A stretch of DNA of 64,000 bases. It comes from Anaspis maculata. Lineage: Eukaryota; Arthropoda; Insecta; Coleoptera; Scraptiidae. Positions 1-8,891 of the stretch are shown here, piece after piece. The translations under genes and the position numbers were made by a program. Positions within the stretch are counted from its first letter, which is position 1. Each line of letters opens with the position of its first letter. The stretch lies in assembly GCA_949128115.1 (NCBI GenBank), contig OX421967.1, forward strand, positions 59,842,855-59,906,854. Reading direction: 5' to 3'. Under the pieces are notes generated by a model, which made no database searches, was not told the origin of the DNA, and was given only the letters and a program-made list of their open reading frames with translations.

Positions 1-18
1 CCCGAAACCGAAAAAACC

Positions 19-34
19 GGTTCTTTTCGGAACC
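19..34 (+). terminator. Histone-type stem-loop of the copy cut by the left edge
   Basis: This belongs to the unit whose ORF ends just before position 1. The 3' arm begins GG instead of AG, so the loop-closing pair is T-G instead of T-A. The other five pairs are intact and the TTTC loop is kept. Confidence 0.7.
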
Positions 35-256
35 AAAAATCATATAACACAAAGAAAATGATCACAAAACGTATCAATCGAGAGAGAAATCTCGGAATAA
101 TGGGAAACTATCGTTTCTAGGAAAAACACGGCCACGTGGATGGCCAAGTTTCACGTTTGAAGTTTTCAGACAGATCCAATTATTGTCACGCCTCACTGGT
201 CGGACAGACAGGTATAAATACTAGGTCGAGCTGGCCACGATTCATTTGTCATTGAA

Positions 257-493
257 ATGGCGCAAGGTGAAGTCGACCCAACTTTCAGCATTGTCCTTGG
301 ATATTTGAAATTGTTACAAGATGACATATTCGATCCGCTCGATTCGGTTCTGACAAGGAACAATCTCAGAATATTCTCGCGACAACTGACGGAAGCTCTG
401 GAGGAGATGACTGTGTCAGACAACACTGGGTCTTTGAGGGAGCTTCTGGAACCCGAGCTGGAACCAGTACAACGAATTCGGCCTCCGGGTTGA
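257..493 (+). CDS. 78-aa acidic protein of unknown family, copy 1 (reference copy)
   Basis: This copy has the majority protein sequence. It is 78 residues, has 14 D/E, 7 K/R and no Cys, and starts MAQGEVDP. I do not recognise the family and found no signal peptide or membrane span. By eye there are three helix-prone stretches, about residues 9-21, 27-51 and 59-69, separated by DDIFDP-like and TVSDNTG loops, then a Pro-rich tail (EPELEPVQRIRPPG). The start is chosen because it is the first ATG after TATA and Inr and has G at -3 and +4. The + strand is preferred to the longer antisense reading because TATA, Inr, stem-loop and downstream element all run this way. The promoter is standard and the stem-loop is intact. 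The downstream element reads ACAAAAAGAAAATG. Coding is likely but unproven. Confidence 0.65.
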   Translation: MAQGEVDPTFSIVLGYLKLLQDDIFDPLDSVLTRNNLRIFSRQLTEALEEMTVSDNTGSLRELLEPELEPVQRIRPPG

Positions 494-750
494 TCCCGAA
501 ACCGAAAAAACCGGTTCTTTTCAGAACCAAAAATCATATAACAAAAAGAAAATGATCACAAAACGTATCAATCGAGAGAGAAATCTCGGAATAATGGGAA
601 ACTTTCGTTTCTAGGGAAAACACGGCCACGTGGATGGCCAAGTTTCACGTGTGAAGTTTTCAGACAGATCTAATTATTGTCACGCCTCACTGGTCGGACA
701 GACAGGTATAAATACTAGGTCGAGCTGGCCACGATTCATTTGTCATTGAA

Positions 751-987
751 ATGGCGCAGGGTGAAGTCGACCCAACTTTCAGCATTGTCCTTGAATATTT
801 GAAATTGTTACAAGATGACATATTCGATCCGCTCGATTCTGTTCTGACAAGGAACAGTCTCAGAATATTCTCGCGACAACTGACGGAAGCTCTGGAGGAG
901 ATGACTGTGTCAGACAACACTGGGTCTTTGAGGGAGCTTCTGGAACCCGAGCTGGAACCAGTACAACGAATTCGGCCTCCGGGTTGA
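751..987 (+). CDS. 78-aa acidic protein, copy 2
   Basis: G15E, N36S (the only N36S in the window). CCAAT is lost (CTAAT). Stem-loop 1007-1022 is perfect. Confidence 0.6.
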   Translation: MAQGEVDPTFSIVLEYLKLLQDDIFDPLDSVLTRNSLRIFSRQLTEALEEMTVSDNTGSLRELLEPELEPVQRIRPPG

Positions 988-1244
988 TCCCGAAACCGAA
1001 AAAACCGGTTCTTTTCAGAACCAAAAATCATATAACACAAAGAAAATGATCACAAAACGTATCAATCGAGAGAGAAATCTCGGAATAATGGGAAACTTTC
1101 GTTTCTAGGAGAAACACGGCCACGTGGATGGCCAAGTTTCACGTGTAAAGTTTTCAGACAGATCCAATATTTGTCGCGCCTCACTGGTCGGACAGACAGG
1201 TATAAATACTAGGTCGAGCTGGCCACGATTCATTTGTCATTGAA

Positions 1245-1481
1245 ATGGCGCAGGGTGAAGTCGACCCAACTTTCAGCATTGTCCTTGAATATTTGAAATT
1301 GTTACAAGATGACATATTCGATCCGCTCGATTCTGTTCTGACAAGGAACAATCTCAGAATATTCTCGCGACAACTGACGGAAGCTCTGGAGGAGATGACT
1401 GTGTCAGACAACACTGGGTCTTTGAGGGAGCTTCTGGAACCCGAGCTGGAACCAGTACAACGAATTCGGCCTCCGGGTTGA
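1245..1481 (+). CDS. 78-aa acidic protein, copy 3
   Basis: G15E. CCAAT present. The outer stem pair is lost (first G of the stem-loop is A). Confidence 0.6.
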   Translation: MAQGEVDPTFSIVLEYLKLLQDDIFDPLDSVLTRNNLRIFSRQLTEALEEMTVSDNTGSLRELLEPELEPVQRIRPPG

Positions 1482-1738
1482 TCCCGAAACCGAAAAAACC
1501 AGTTCTTTTCAGAACCAAAAATCATATAACACAGAGAAAATGATCACAAAACGTATCAATCGAGAGAGAAATCTCGGAATAATGGGAAACTTTCGTTTCT
1601 AGGAGAAACACGGCCACGTGGATGGCCAAGTTTCACGTGTAAAGTTTTCAGACAGATCCAATATTTGTCGCGCCTCACTGGTCGGACAGACAGGTATAAA
1701 TACTAGGTCGAGCTGGCCACGATTCATTTGTCATTGAA

Positions 1739-1975
1739 ATGGCGCAGGGTGAAGTCGACCCAACTTTCAGCATTGTCCTTGAATATTTGAAATTGTTACA
1801 AGATGACATATTCGATCCGCTCGATTCTGTTCTGACAAGGAACAATCTCAGAATATTCTCGCGACAACTGACGGAAGCTCTGGAGGAGATGACTGTGTCA
1901 GACAACACTGGGTCTTTGAGGGAGCTTCTGGAACTCGAGCTGGAACCAGTACAACGAAATCGGCCTCCGGGTTGA
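1739..1975 (+). CDS. 78-aa acidic protein, copy 4
   Basis: G15E, P66L (creates a CTCGAG), I74N. The outer stem pair is A-C. Counterparts are copies 40 and 67. Confidence 0.6.
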   Translation: MAQGEVDPTFSIVLEYLKLLQDDIFDPLDSVLTRNNLRIFSRQLTEALEEMTVSDNTGSLRELLELELEPVQRNRPPG

Positions 1976-2232
1976 TCCCGAAACCGAAAAAACCAGTTCT
2001 TTTCAGAACCAAAAATCATATAACACAGAGAAAATGATCACAAAACGAATCAATCGAGAGAGAAATCTCGGAATAATGAGAAACTATCGTTTTTAGGAAA
2101 AACACGGCCACGTGGATGGCCAAGTTTCACGTTTGAAGTTTTCAGACAGATCCAGTTATTGTCACGCCTCACTGGTCGGACAGACAGGTATAAATACTAG
2201 GTCGAGCTGGCCACGATTCATTTGTCATTGAA

Positions 2233-2469
2233 ATGGCGCAAGGTGAAGTCGACCCAACTTTCAGCATTGTCCTTGGATATTTGAAATTGTTACAAGATGA
2301 CATATTCGATCCGCTCGATTCTGTTCTGACAAGGAACAATCTCAGAATATTCTCGCGACAACTGACGGAAGCTCTGGAGGAGATGACTGTGTCAGACAAC
2401 ACTGGGTTTTCGAGGGAGCTTCTGGAACCCGAGCTGGAACCAGTACAACGAATTCGGCCTCCGGGTTGA
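2233..2469 (+). CDS. 78-aa acidic protein, copy 5
   Basis: S59F, L60S. CCAAT is lost (CCAGT). The outer stem pair is A-C. Counterparts are copies 41 and 68. Confidence 0.6.
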   Translation: MAQGEVDPTFSIVLGYLKLLQDDIFDPLDSVLTRNNLRIFSRQLTEALEEMTVSDNTGFSRELLEPELEPVQRIRPPG

Positions 2470-2726
2470 TCCCGAAACCGAAAAAACCAGTTCTTTTCAG
2501 AACCAAAAATCATATAACACAGAGAAAATGATCACAAAACGAATCAATCGAGAGAGAAATCTCGGAATAATGAGAAACTATCGTTTCTAGGAAAAACACG
2601 GCCACGTGGATGGCAAAGTTTCACGTTTGAAGTTTTCAGACAGATCCAATATTTGTCACGCCTCACTGGTCGGACAGACAGGTATAAATACTAGGTCGAG
2701 CTGGCCACGATTCATTTGTCATTGAA

Positions 2727-2963
2727 ATGGCGCAGGGTGAAGTCGACCCAACTTTCAGCATTGTCCTTGGATATTTGAAATTGTTACAAGATGACATATT
2801 CGATCCGCTCGATTCTGTTCTGACAAGGAACAATCTCAGAATATTCTCGCGACAACTGACGGAAGCTCTGGAGGAGATGACTGTGTCAGACAACACTGGG
2901 TTTTTGAGGGAGCTTCTGGAACCCGAGCTGGAACCAGTACAACGAATTCGGCCTCCGGGTTGA
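2727..2963 (+). CDS. 78-aa acidic protein, copy 6
   Basis: S59F. The outer dyad beside the E-box is broken (TGGCAA). Stem-loop perfect. Confidence 0.6.
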   Translation: MAQGEVDPTFSIVLGYLKLLQDDIFDPLDSVLTRNNLRIFSRQLTEALEEMTVSDNTGFLRELLEPELEPVQRIRPPG

Positions 2964-3220
2964 TCCCGAAACCGAAAAAACCGGTTCTTTTCAGAACCAA
3001 AAATCATATAACACAAAGAAAGTGATCACAAAACGAATCAATCGAGAGAGAAATCTCGGAATAATGAGAAACTATCGTTTCTAGGAAAAACACGGCCACG
3101 TGGATGGCAAAGTTTCACGTTTGAAGTTTTCAGACAGATCCAATATTTGTCACGCCTCACTGGTCGGACAGACAGGTATAAATACTAGGTCGAGCTGGCC
3201 ACGATTCATTTGTCATTGAA

Positions 3221-3457
3221 ATGGCGCAGGGTGAAGTCGACCCAACTTTCAGCATTGTCCTTGGATATTTGAAATTGTTACAAGATGACATATTCGATCC
3301 GCTCGATTCTGTTCTGACAAGGAACAATCTCAGAATATTCTCGCGACAACTGACGGAAGCTCTGGAGGAGATGACTGTGTCAGACAACACTGGGTTTTTG
3401 AGGGAGCTTCTGGAACCCGAGCTGGAACCAGTACAACGAATTCGGCCTCCGGGTTGA
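3221..3457 (+). CDS. 78-aa acidic protein, copy 7
   Basis: S59F, nearly identical to copy 6, so a recent single-unit duplication. The 3' flank carries the rare ATAGAACAC also seen after copies 42 and 69. Confidence 0.6.
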   Translation: MAQGEVDPTFSIVLGYLKLLQDDIFDPLDSVLTRNNLRIFSRQLTEALEEMTVSDNTGFLRELLEPELEPVQRIRPPG

Positions 3458-3714
3458 TCCCGAAACCGAAAAAACCGGTTCTTTTCAGAACCAAAAATCA
3501 TAGAACACAAAGAAAATGATCACAAAACGGATCAATCGAAAGAGAAATCTCGGAATAATGGGAAACTATCTTTTCTAGGAAAAACACGGCCACGTGGATG
3601 GCCAAGTTTCACGTTTGAAGTTTTCAGACAGATCTAATATTTGTCACGCCTCACTGGTCGGACAAACAGGTATAAATACTAGGTCGAGCTGGCCACGATT
3701 CATTTGTCATTGAA

Positions 3715-3951
3715 ATGGCGCAAGGTGAAGTCGACCCAACATTCAGCATTGTCCTTGGATATTTGAAATTGTTACAAGATGACATATTCGATCCGCTCGA
3801 TTCGGTTCTGACAAGGAACAATCTCAGAATATTCTCGCGACAACTGACGGAAGCTCTGGAGGAGATGACTGTGTCAGACAACACTGGGTCTTTGAGGGAG
3901 CTTCTGGAACCCGAGCTGGAACCAGTACAACGAATTCGGCCTCCGGGTTGA
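3715..3951 (+). CDS. 78-aa acidic protein, copy 8
   Basis: Majority protein; Thr9 uses ACA. CCAAT is lost (CTAAT). The upstream spacer has the rare variants CGGATCAATCGAAAG and TATCTTTTCTAG shared with copies 43 and 70. Confidence 0.6.
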   Translation: MAQGEVDPTFSIVLGYLKLLQDDIFDPLDSVLTRNNLRIFSRQLTEALEEMTVSDNTGSLRELLEPELEPVQRIRPPG

Positions 3952-4208
3952 TCCCGAAACCGAAAAAACCGGTTCTTTTCAGAACCAAAAATCATATAAC
4001 ACAAAGAAAATGATCACAAAACGTATCAATCGAGAGAGAAATCTCGGAATAATGGGAAACATTCGTTTCTAGGAAAAACACGGCCACGTGGATGGCCAAG
4101 TTTCACGTGTAAAGTTTTCAGACAGATCCAATATTTGTCACGCCTCACTGGTCGGACAGACAAGTATAAATACTAGGTCGAGCTGGCCACGATTCATTTG
4201 TCATTGAA

Positions 4209-4445
4209 ATGGCGCAGGGTGAAGTCGACCCAACTTTCAGCATTGTCCTTGGATATTTGAAATTGTTACAAGATGACATATTCGATCCGCTCGATTCTGT
4301 TCTGACAAGGAACAATCTCAGAATATTCTCGCGACAACTGACGGAAGCTCTGGAGGAGATGACTGTGTCAGACAACACTGGGTTTTTGAGGGAGCTTCTG
4401 GAACCCGAGCTGGAACCAGTACAACGAATTCGGCCTCCGGGTTGA
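4209..4445 (+). CDS. 78-aa acidic protein, copy 9
   Basis: S59F. The base run before TATA is ACAAG instead of ACAGG. Otherwise standard. Confidence 0.6.
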   Translation: MAQGEVDPTFSIVLGYLKLLQDDIFDPLDSVLTRNNLRIFSRQLTEALEEMTVSDNTGFLRELLEPELEPVQRIRPPG

Positions 4446-4702
4446 TCCCGAAACCGAAAAAACCGGTTCTTTTCAGAACCAAAAATCATATAACACAAAG
4501 AAAGTGATCACAAAACGAATCAATCGAGAGAGAAATCTCGGAATAATGGGAAACAATCGTTTCAAGGAAAAACACGGCCACGTGGATGGCCAAGTTTCAC
4601 GTTTGAAGTTTTCAGACAGATCCAATATTTGTCACGCCTCACTGGTCGGACAGACATCTATAAATACTAGGTCGAGCTGGCCACGATTCAATTGTCATTG
4701 AA

Positions 4703-4939
4703 ATGGCGCAGGGTGAAGTCGACCCAACTTTCAGCATTGTCCTTGGATATTTGAAATTGTTACAAGATGACATATTCGATCCGCTCGATTCTGTTCTGAC
4801 AAGGAACAATCTCAGAATATTCTCGCGACAACTGACGGAAGCTCTGGAGGAGATGACTGTGTCAGACAACACTGGGTCTTTGAGGGAGCTTCTGGAACCC
4901 GAGCTGGAACCAGTACAACGAATTCGGCCTCCGGGTTGA
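4703..4939 (+). CDS. 78-aa acidic protein, copy 10
   Basis: Majority protein. Promoter variant with ATCTATAAATA and initiator TCAATT, which departs from TCAKTY. Confidence 0.6.
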   Translation: MAQGEVDPTFSIVLGYLKLLQDDIFDPLDSVLTRNNLRIFSRQLTEALEEMTVSDNTGSLRELLEPELEPVQRIRPPG

Positions 4940-5018
4940 TCCCGAAACCGAAAAAACCGGTTCTTTTCAGAACCAAAAATCATATAACACAAAGAAAATG
5001 ATCACAAAACGAATCAAT

Positions 5019-5034
5019 CGAGAGAGAAATCTCG
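5019..5034 (+). promoter_or_regulatory. GAGA dyad (representative, copy 11)
   Basis: CGAGAGAGAAATCTCG has 5-bp inverted arms (CGAGA/TCTCG) and contains GAGAGAGA. It sits about 165 bp upstream of the predicted start site in almost every unit. GAGAG is the core bound by GAGA factor and CLAMP in Drosophila, and CLAMP marks the Drosophila histone promoters. Binding here is inference. Confidence 0.4.
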
Positions 5035-5069
5035 GAATAATGGGAAACTATCGTTTCTAGGAGAAACAC

Positions 5070-5085
5070 GGCCACGTGGATGGCC
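5070..5085 (+). promoter_or_regulatory. E-box CACGTG within a GGCC dyad (representative, copy 11)
   Basis: GGCCACGTGGATGGCC contains the perfect palindrome CCACGTGG (CACGTG at 5073-5078) and outer arms GGCCA/TGGCC. CACGTG is the canonical site for bHLH-leucine-zipper proteins of the Myc/Max/USF class. It is kept in nearly all units and lost by substitution in the units of copies 48 and 74. Confidence 0.5.
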
Positions 5086-5115
5086 AAGTTTCACGTTTGA
5101 AGTTTTCAGACAGAT

Positions 5116-5120
5116 CCAAT
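5116..5120 (+). promoter_or_regulatory. CCAAT box (representative, copy 11)
   Basis: CCAAT lies 37 bp upstream of the TATA box and about 68 bp upstream of the predicted start site, the usual place for an NF-Y site in histone promoters. It is polymorphic across the array: 24 of 129 units carry CTAAT, CCAGT or CCGAT instead. Confidence 0.5.
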
Positions 5121-5152
5121 ATTTGTCACGCCTCACTGGTCGGACAGACAGG

Positions 5153-5160
5153 TATAAATA
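5153..5160 (+). promoter_or_regulatory. TATA box TATAAATA (representative, copy 11)
   Basis: TATAAATA starts 31 bp upstream of the A of the initiator, the textbook spacing. It is present in essentially all units. Twelve units, all stop-loss copies, have TATAAATT. Confidence 0.8.
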
Positions 5161-5181
5161 CTAGGTCGAGCTGGCCACGAT

Positions 5182-5187
5182 TCATTT
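5182..5187 (+). promoter_or_regulatory. Initiator TCATTT (representative, copy 11)
   Basis: TCATTT fits the arthropod initiator consensus TCAKTY with A(+1) at 5184. The 5' leader would then be only 13 nt. AGTCGA at 5211-5216 lies exactly at +28 to +33 and matches five of six positions of the downstream promoter element RGWYVT. That match is inside coding sequence and could be chance. The ATG context (G at -3, G at +4) is favourable. Confidence 0.55.
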
Positions 5188-5196
5188 GTCATTGAA

Positions 5197-5433
5197 ATGG
5201 CGCAGGGTGAAGTCGACCCAACTTTCAGCATTGTCCTTGAATATTTGAAATTGTTACAAGATGACATATTCGATCCGCTCGATTCTGTTCTGACAAGGAA
5301 CAATCTCAGAATATTCTCGCGACAACTGACGGAAGCTCTGGAGGAGATGACTGTGTCAGACAACACTGGGTCTTTGAGGGAGCTTCTGGAACCCGAGCTG
5401 GAACCAGTACAACGAATTCGGCCTCCGGGTTGA
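5197..5433 (+). CDS. 78-aa acidic protein, copy 11
   Basis: G15E. All regulatory elements are standard; this unit is used for the representative element entries. Confidence 0.65.
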   Translation: MAQGEVDPTFSIVLEYLKLLQDDIFDPLDSVLTRNNLRIFSRQLTEALEEMTVSDNTGSLRELLEPELEPVQRIRPPG

Positions 5434-5452
5434 TCCCGAAACCGAAAAAACC

Positions 5453-5468
5453 GGTTCTTTTCAGAACC
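5453..5468 (+). terminator. Histone mRNA 3' stem-loop (representative, copy 11)
   Basis: GGTTCTTTTCAGAACC forms a perfect 6-bp stem (GGTTCT/AGAACC) with a TTTC loop. This matches the metazoan replication-dependent histone stem-loop recognised by SLBP: GG start, pyrimidine-rich 5' arm, 4-nt U-rich loop, purine-rich 3' arm ending in CC, A-rich flanks. It starts 20 nt after the TGA stop. Processing would be expected about 5 nt after the stem. On the opposite strand the loop would be GAAA, which does not fit, so the motif also fixes the gene's orientation. Confidence 0.85.
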
Positions 5469-5483
5469 AAAAATCATATAACA

Positions 5484-5495
5484 CAAAGAAAGTGA
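5484..5495 (+). promoter_or_regulatory. Histone-downstream-element-like purine tract (representative, copy 11)
   Basis: CAAAGAAAGTGA begins 16 nt after the stem-loop and resembles the purine-rich element (CAAGAAAGA in sea urchin histone genes) that pairs with U7 snRNA. Units alternate between AAAGTGA and AAAATGA; a few read CAGAGAAAATGA. Position and composition fit, but the U7 RNA of this organism is not available to test the pairing. Confidence 0.6.
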
Positions 5496-5690
5496 TCACA
5501 AAACGAATCAATCGAGAGAGAAATCTCGGAATAATGGGAAACAATCGTTTCAAGGAAAAACACGGCCACGTGGATGGCCAAGTTTCACGTTTGAAGTTTT
5601 CAGACAGATCCAATATTTGTCACGCCTCACTGGTCGGACAGACATCTATAAATACTAGGTCGAGCTGGCCACGATTCAATTGTCATTGAA

Positions 5691-5927
5691 ATGGCGCAGG
5701 GTGAAGTCGACCCAACTTTCAGCATTGTCCTTGGATATTTGAAATTGTTACAAGATGACATATTCGATCCGCTCGATTCTGTTCTGACAAGGAACAATCT
5801 CAGAATATTCTCGCGACAACTGACGGAAGCTCTGGAGGAGATGACTGTGTCAGACAACACTGGGTCTTTGAGGGAGCTTCTGGAACCCGAGCTGGAACCA
5901 GTACAACGAATTCGGCCTCCGGGTTGA
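5691..5927 (+). CDS. 78-aa acidic protein, copy 12
   Basis: Majority protein, promoter as copy 10 (ATCTATAAATA, TCAATT). Part of the dimer pattern. Confidence 0.6.
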   Translation: MAQGEVDPTFSIVLGYLKLLQDDIFDPLDSVLTRNNLRIFSRQLTEALEEMTVSDNTGSLRELLEPELEPVQRIRPPG

Positions 5928-6184
5928 TCCCGAAACCGAAAAAACCGGTTCTTTTCAGAACCAAAAATCATATAACACAAAGAAAATGATCACAAAACGA
6001 ATCAATCGAGAGAGAAATCTCGGAATAATGGGAAACTATCGTTTCTAGGAGAAACACGGCCACGTGGATGGCCAAGTTTCACGTTTGAAGTTTTCAGACA
6101 GATCCAATATTTGTCACGCCTCACTGGTCGGACAGACAGGTATAAATACTAGGTCGAGCTGGCCACGATTCATTTGTCATTGAA

Positions 6185-6421
6185 ATGGCGCAGGGTGAAG
6201 TCGACCCAACTTTCAGCATTGTCCTTGAATATTTGAAATTGTTACAAGATGACATATTCGATCCGCTCGATTCTGTTCTGACAAGGAACAATCTCAGAAT
6301 ATTCTCGCGACAACTGACGGAAGCTCTGGAGGAGATGACTGTGTCAGACAACACTGGGTCTTTGAGGGAGCTTCTGGAACCCGAGCTGGAACCAGTACAA
6401 CGAATTCGGCCTCCGGGTTGA
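6185..6421 (+). CDS. 78-aa acidic protein, copy 13
   Basis: G15E, standard elements; near-identical to copy 11. Confidence 0.6.
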   Translation: MAQGEVDPTFSIVLEYLKLLQDDIFDPLDSVLTRNNLRIFSRQLTEALEEMTVSDNTGSLRELLEPELEPVQRIRPPG

Positions 6422-6678
6422 TCCCGAAACCGAAAAAACCGGTTCTTTTCAGAACCAAAAATCATATAACACAAAGAAAGTGATCACAAAACGAATCAAT
6501 CGAGAGAGAAATCTCGGAATAATGGGAAACAATCGTTTCAAGGAAAAACACGGCCACGTGGATGGCCAAGTTTCACGTTTGAAGTTTTCAGACAGATCCA
6601 ATATTTGTCACGCCTCACTGGTCGGACAGACATCTATAAATACTAGGTCGAGCTGGCCACGATTCATTTGTCATTGAA

Positions 6679-6915
6679 ATGGCGCAAGGTGAAGTCGACC
6701 CAACTTTCAGCATTGTCCTTGGATATTTGAAATTGTTACAAGATGACATATTCGATCCGCTCGATTCGGTTCTGACAAGGAACAATCTCAGAATATTCTC
6801 GCGACAACTGACGGAAGCTCTGGAGGAGATGACTGTGTCAGACAACACTGGGTCTTTGAGGGAGCTTCTGGAACCCGAGCTGGAACCAGTACAACGAATT
6901 CGGCCTCCGGGTTGA
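6679..6915 (+). CDS. 78-aa acidic protein, copy 14
   Basis: Majority protein. ATCTATAAATA promoter but initiator TCATTT; Gln3 CAA and Ser30 TCG distinguish it from copies 10, 12 and 16. Confidence 0.6.
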   Translation: MAQGEVDPTFSIVLGYLKLLQDDIFDPLDSVLTRNNLRIFSRQLTEALEEMTVSDNTGSLRELLEPELEPVQRIRPPG

Positions 6916-7172
6916 TCCCGAAACCGAAAAAACCGGTTCTTTTCAGAACCAAAAATCATATAACACAAAGAAAATGATCACAAAACGAATCAATCGAGAG
7001 AGAAATCTCGGAATAATGGGAAACTATCGTTTCTAGGAGAAACACGGCCACGTGGATGGCCAAGTTTCACGTTTGAAGTTTTCAGACAGATCCAATATTT
7101 GTCACGCCTCACTGGTCGGACAGACAGGTATAAATACTAGGTCGAGCTGGCCACGATTCATTTGTCATTGAA

Positions 7173-7409
7173 ATGGCGCAGGGTGAAGTCGACCCAACTT
7201 TCAGCATTGTCCTTGAATATTTGAAATTGTTACAAGATGACATATTCGATCCGCTCGATTCTGTTCTGACAAGGAACAATCTCAGAATATTCTCGCGACA
7301 ACTGACGGAAGCTCTGGAGGAGATGACTGTGTCAGACAACACTGGGTCTTTGAGGGAGCTTCTGGAACCCGAGCTGGAACCAGTACAACGAATTCGGCCT
7401 CCGGGTTGA
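7173..7409 (+). CDS. 78-aa acidic protein, copy 15
   Basis: G15E, standard elements; third repeat of the copy 11 type. Confidence 0.6.
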   Translation: MAQGEVDPTFSIVLEYLKLLQDDIFDPLDSVLTRNNLRIFSRQLTEALEEMTVSDNTGSLRELLEPELEPVQRIRPPG

Positions 7410-7666
7410 TCCCGAAACCGAAAAAACCGGTTCTTTTCAGAACCAAAAATCATATAACACAAAGAAAGTGATCACAAAACGAATCAATCGAGAGAGAAAT
7501 CTCGGAATAATGGGAAACAATCGTTTCAAGGAAAAACACGGCCACGTGGATGGCCAAGTTTCACGTTTGAAGTTTTCAGACAGATCCAATATTTGTCACG
7601 CCTCACTGGTCGGACAGACATCTATAAATACTAGGTCGAGCTGGCCACGATTCAATTGTCATTGAA

Positions 7667-7903
7667 ATGGCGCAGGGTGAAGTCGACCCAACTTTCAGCA
7701 TTGTCCTTGGATATTTGAAATTGTTACAAGATGACATATTCGATCCGCTCGATTCTGTTCTGACAAGGAACAATCTCAGAATATTCTCGCGACAACTGAC
7801 GGAAGCTCTGGAGGAGATGACTGTGTCAGACAACACTGGGTCTTTGAGGGAGCTTCTGGAACCCGAGCTGGAACCAGTACAACGAATTCGGCCTCCGGGT
7901 TGA
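7667..7903 (+). CDS. 78-aa acidic protein, copy 16
   Basis: Majority protein, promoter as copy 10 (initiator TCAATT). Confidence 0.6.
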   Translation: MAQGEVDPTFSIVLGYLKLLQDDIFDPLDSVLTRNNLRIFSRQLTEALEEMTVSDNTGSLRELLEPELEPVQRIRPPG

Positions 7904-8160
7904 TCCCGAAACCGAAAAAACCGGTTCTTTTCAGAACCAAAAATCATATAACACAAAGAAAGTGATCACAAAACGAATCAATCGAGAGAGAAATCTCGGA
8001 ATAATGGGAAACTATCGTTTCTAGGAGAAACACGGCCACGTGGATGGCCAAGTTTCACGTTTGAAGTTTTCAGACAGATCCAATATTTGTCACGCCTCAC
8101 TGGTCGGACAGACAGGTATAAATACTAGGTCGAGCTGGCCACGATTCAATTGTCATTGAA

Positions 8161-8445
8161 ATGGCGCAGGGTGAAGTCGACCCAATTTTCAGCATTGTCC
8201 TTGAATATTTGAAATTGTTACAAGATGACATATTCGATCCGCTCGATTCTGTTCTGACAAGGAACAATCTCAGAATATTCTCGCGACAACTGACGGAAGC
8301 TCTGGAGGAGATGACTGTGTCAGACAACACTGGGTCCTTGAGGGAGCTTCTGGAACCCGAGCTGGAACCAGTACAACGAATTCGGCCTCCGGGTTGTTCC
8401 CGAAACCGAAAAAACCGGTTCTTTTCAGAACCAAAAATCATATAA
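8161..8445 (+). CDS. 94-aa stop-loss form, copy 17
   Basis: T9I, G15E. First copy in the window in which the TGA stop is TGT (Cys79). The frame then adds CSRNRKNRFFSEPKII and ends at a TAA at 8443-8445. The added residues are basic and are encoded by the stem-loop (8417-8432) and its flanks. The new stop lies 11-13 nt after the stem, beyond the expected histone-type cleavage point, so a processed mRNA would lack it. Initiator TCAATT. Confidence 0.45.
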   Translation: MAQGEVDPIFSIVLEYLKLLQDDIFDPLDSVLTRNNLRIFSRQLTEALEEMTVSDNTGSLRELLEPELEPVQRIRPPGCSRNRKNRFFSEPKII

Positions 8446-8654
8446 CACAAAGAAAATGATCACAAAACGAATCAATCGAGAGAGAAATCTCGGAATAATG
8501 GGAAACTATCGTTTCTAGGAGAAACACGGCCACGTGGATGGCCAAGTTTCACGTTTGAAGTTTTCAGACAGATCCAATATTTGTCACGCCTCACTGGTCG
8601 GACAGACAGGTATAAATACTAGGTCGAGCTGGCCACGATTCATTTGTCATTGAA

Positions 8655-8891
8655 ATGGCGCAGGGTGAAGTCGACCCAACTTTCAGCATTGTCCTTGGAT
8701 ATTTGAAATTGTTACAAGATGACATATTCGATCAGCTCGATTCTGTTCTGACAAGGAACAATCTCAGAATATTCTCGCGACAACTGACGGAAGCTCTGGA
8801 GGAGATGACTGTGTCAGACAACACTGGGTCCTTGAGGGAGCTTCTGGAACCCGAGCTGGAACCAGTACAACGAAATCGGCCTCCGGGTTGA
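8655..8891 (+). CDS. 78-aa acidic protein, copy 18
   Basis: P27Q, I74N. The outer stem pair is A-C. Confidence 0.6.
   Translation: MAQGEVDPTFSIVLGYLKLLQDDIFDQLDSVLTRNNLRIFSRQLTEALEEMTVSDNTGSLRELLEPELEPVQRNRPPG

Larger units (their letters stand above)
1482..3951 (+). repeat. Triplicated sub-block, first occurrence
   Basis: The run of P66L/I74N, S59F/L60S, S59F and then the CGGATCAATCGAAAG spacer type occurs here (copies 4-8), at about 19.3-21.2 kb (40-43) and at about 32.6-34.6 kb (67-70). This first occurrence has an extra S59F unit. Confidence 0.8.
4446..7903 (+). repeat. Higher-order dimer repeat, 988 bp, about 3.5 turns
   Basis: Copies 10-16 alternate strictly. Type A has ATCTATAAATA and an AACAATCGTTTCAAGG spacer with Gly15. 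Type B has AGGTATAAATA and a TTTCTAGGAG spacer with Glu15. The A-B pair is therefore the recent unit of amplification. Confidence 0.85.

Noticed and set aside
193..537. Long antisense ORF of 102-117 codons in every unit (minus strand)
   Set aside because: It is longer than the sense ORF, but TATA, Inr, histone stem-loop and downstream element all run on the + strand. The stem-loop read in reverse has a GAAA loop that does not fit. Its frame ends vary with spacer substitutions. Treated as a shadow frame.
4504..4701. 65-codon + strand frame upstream of the main ORF in some units (MITKRINRERN...)
   Set aside because: It starts before the GAGA dyad, spans TATA and Inr, and is open only where TTTCTAG became TTTCAAG. 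It lies in predicted untranscribed promoter DNA and uses a GTG start in several units.
5019..5034. GAGA dyad as a terminator hairpin
   Set aside because: Arms of only 5 bp with a 6-nt purine centre, placed upstream of the promoter, make a binding site more plausible than a terminator.
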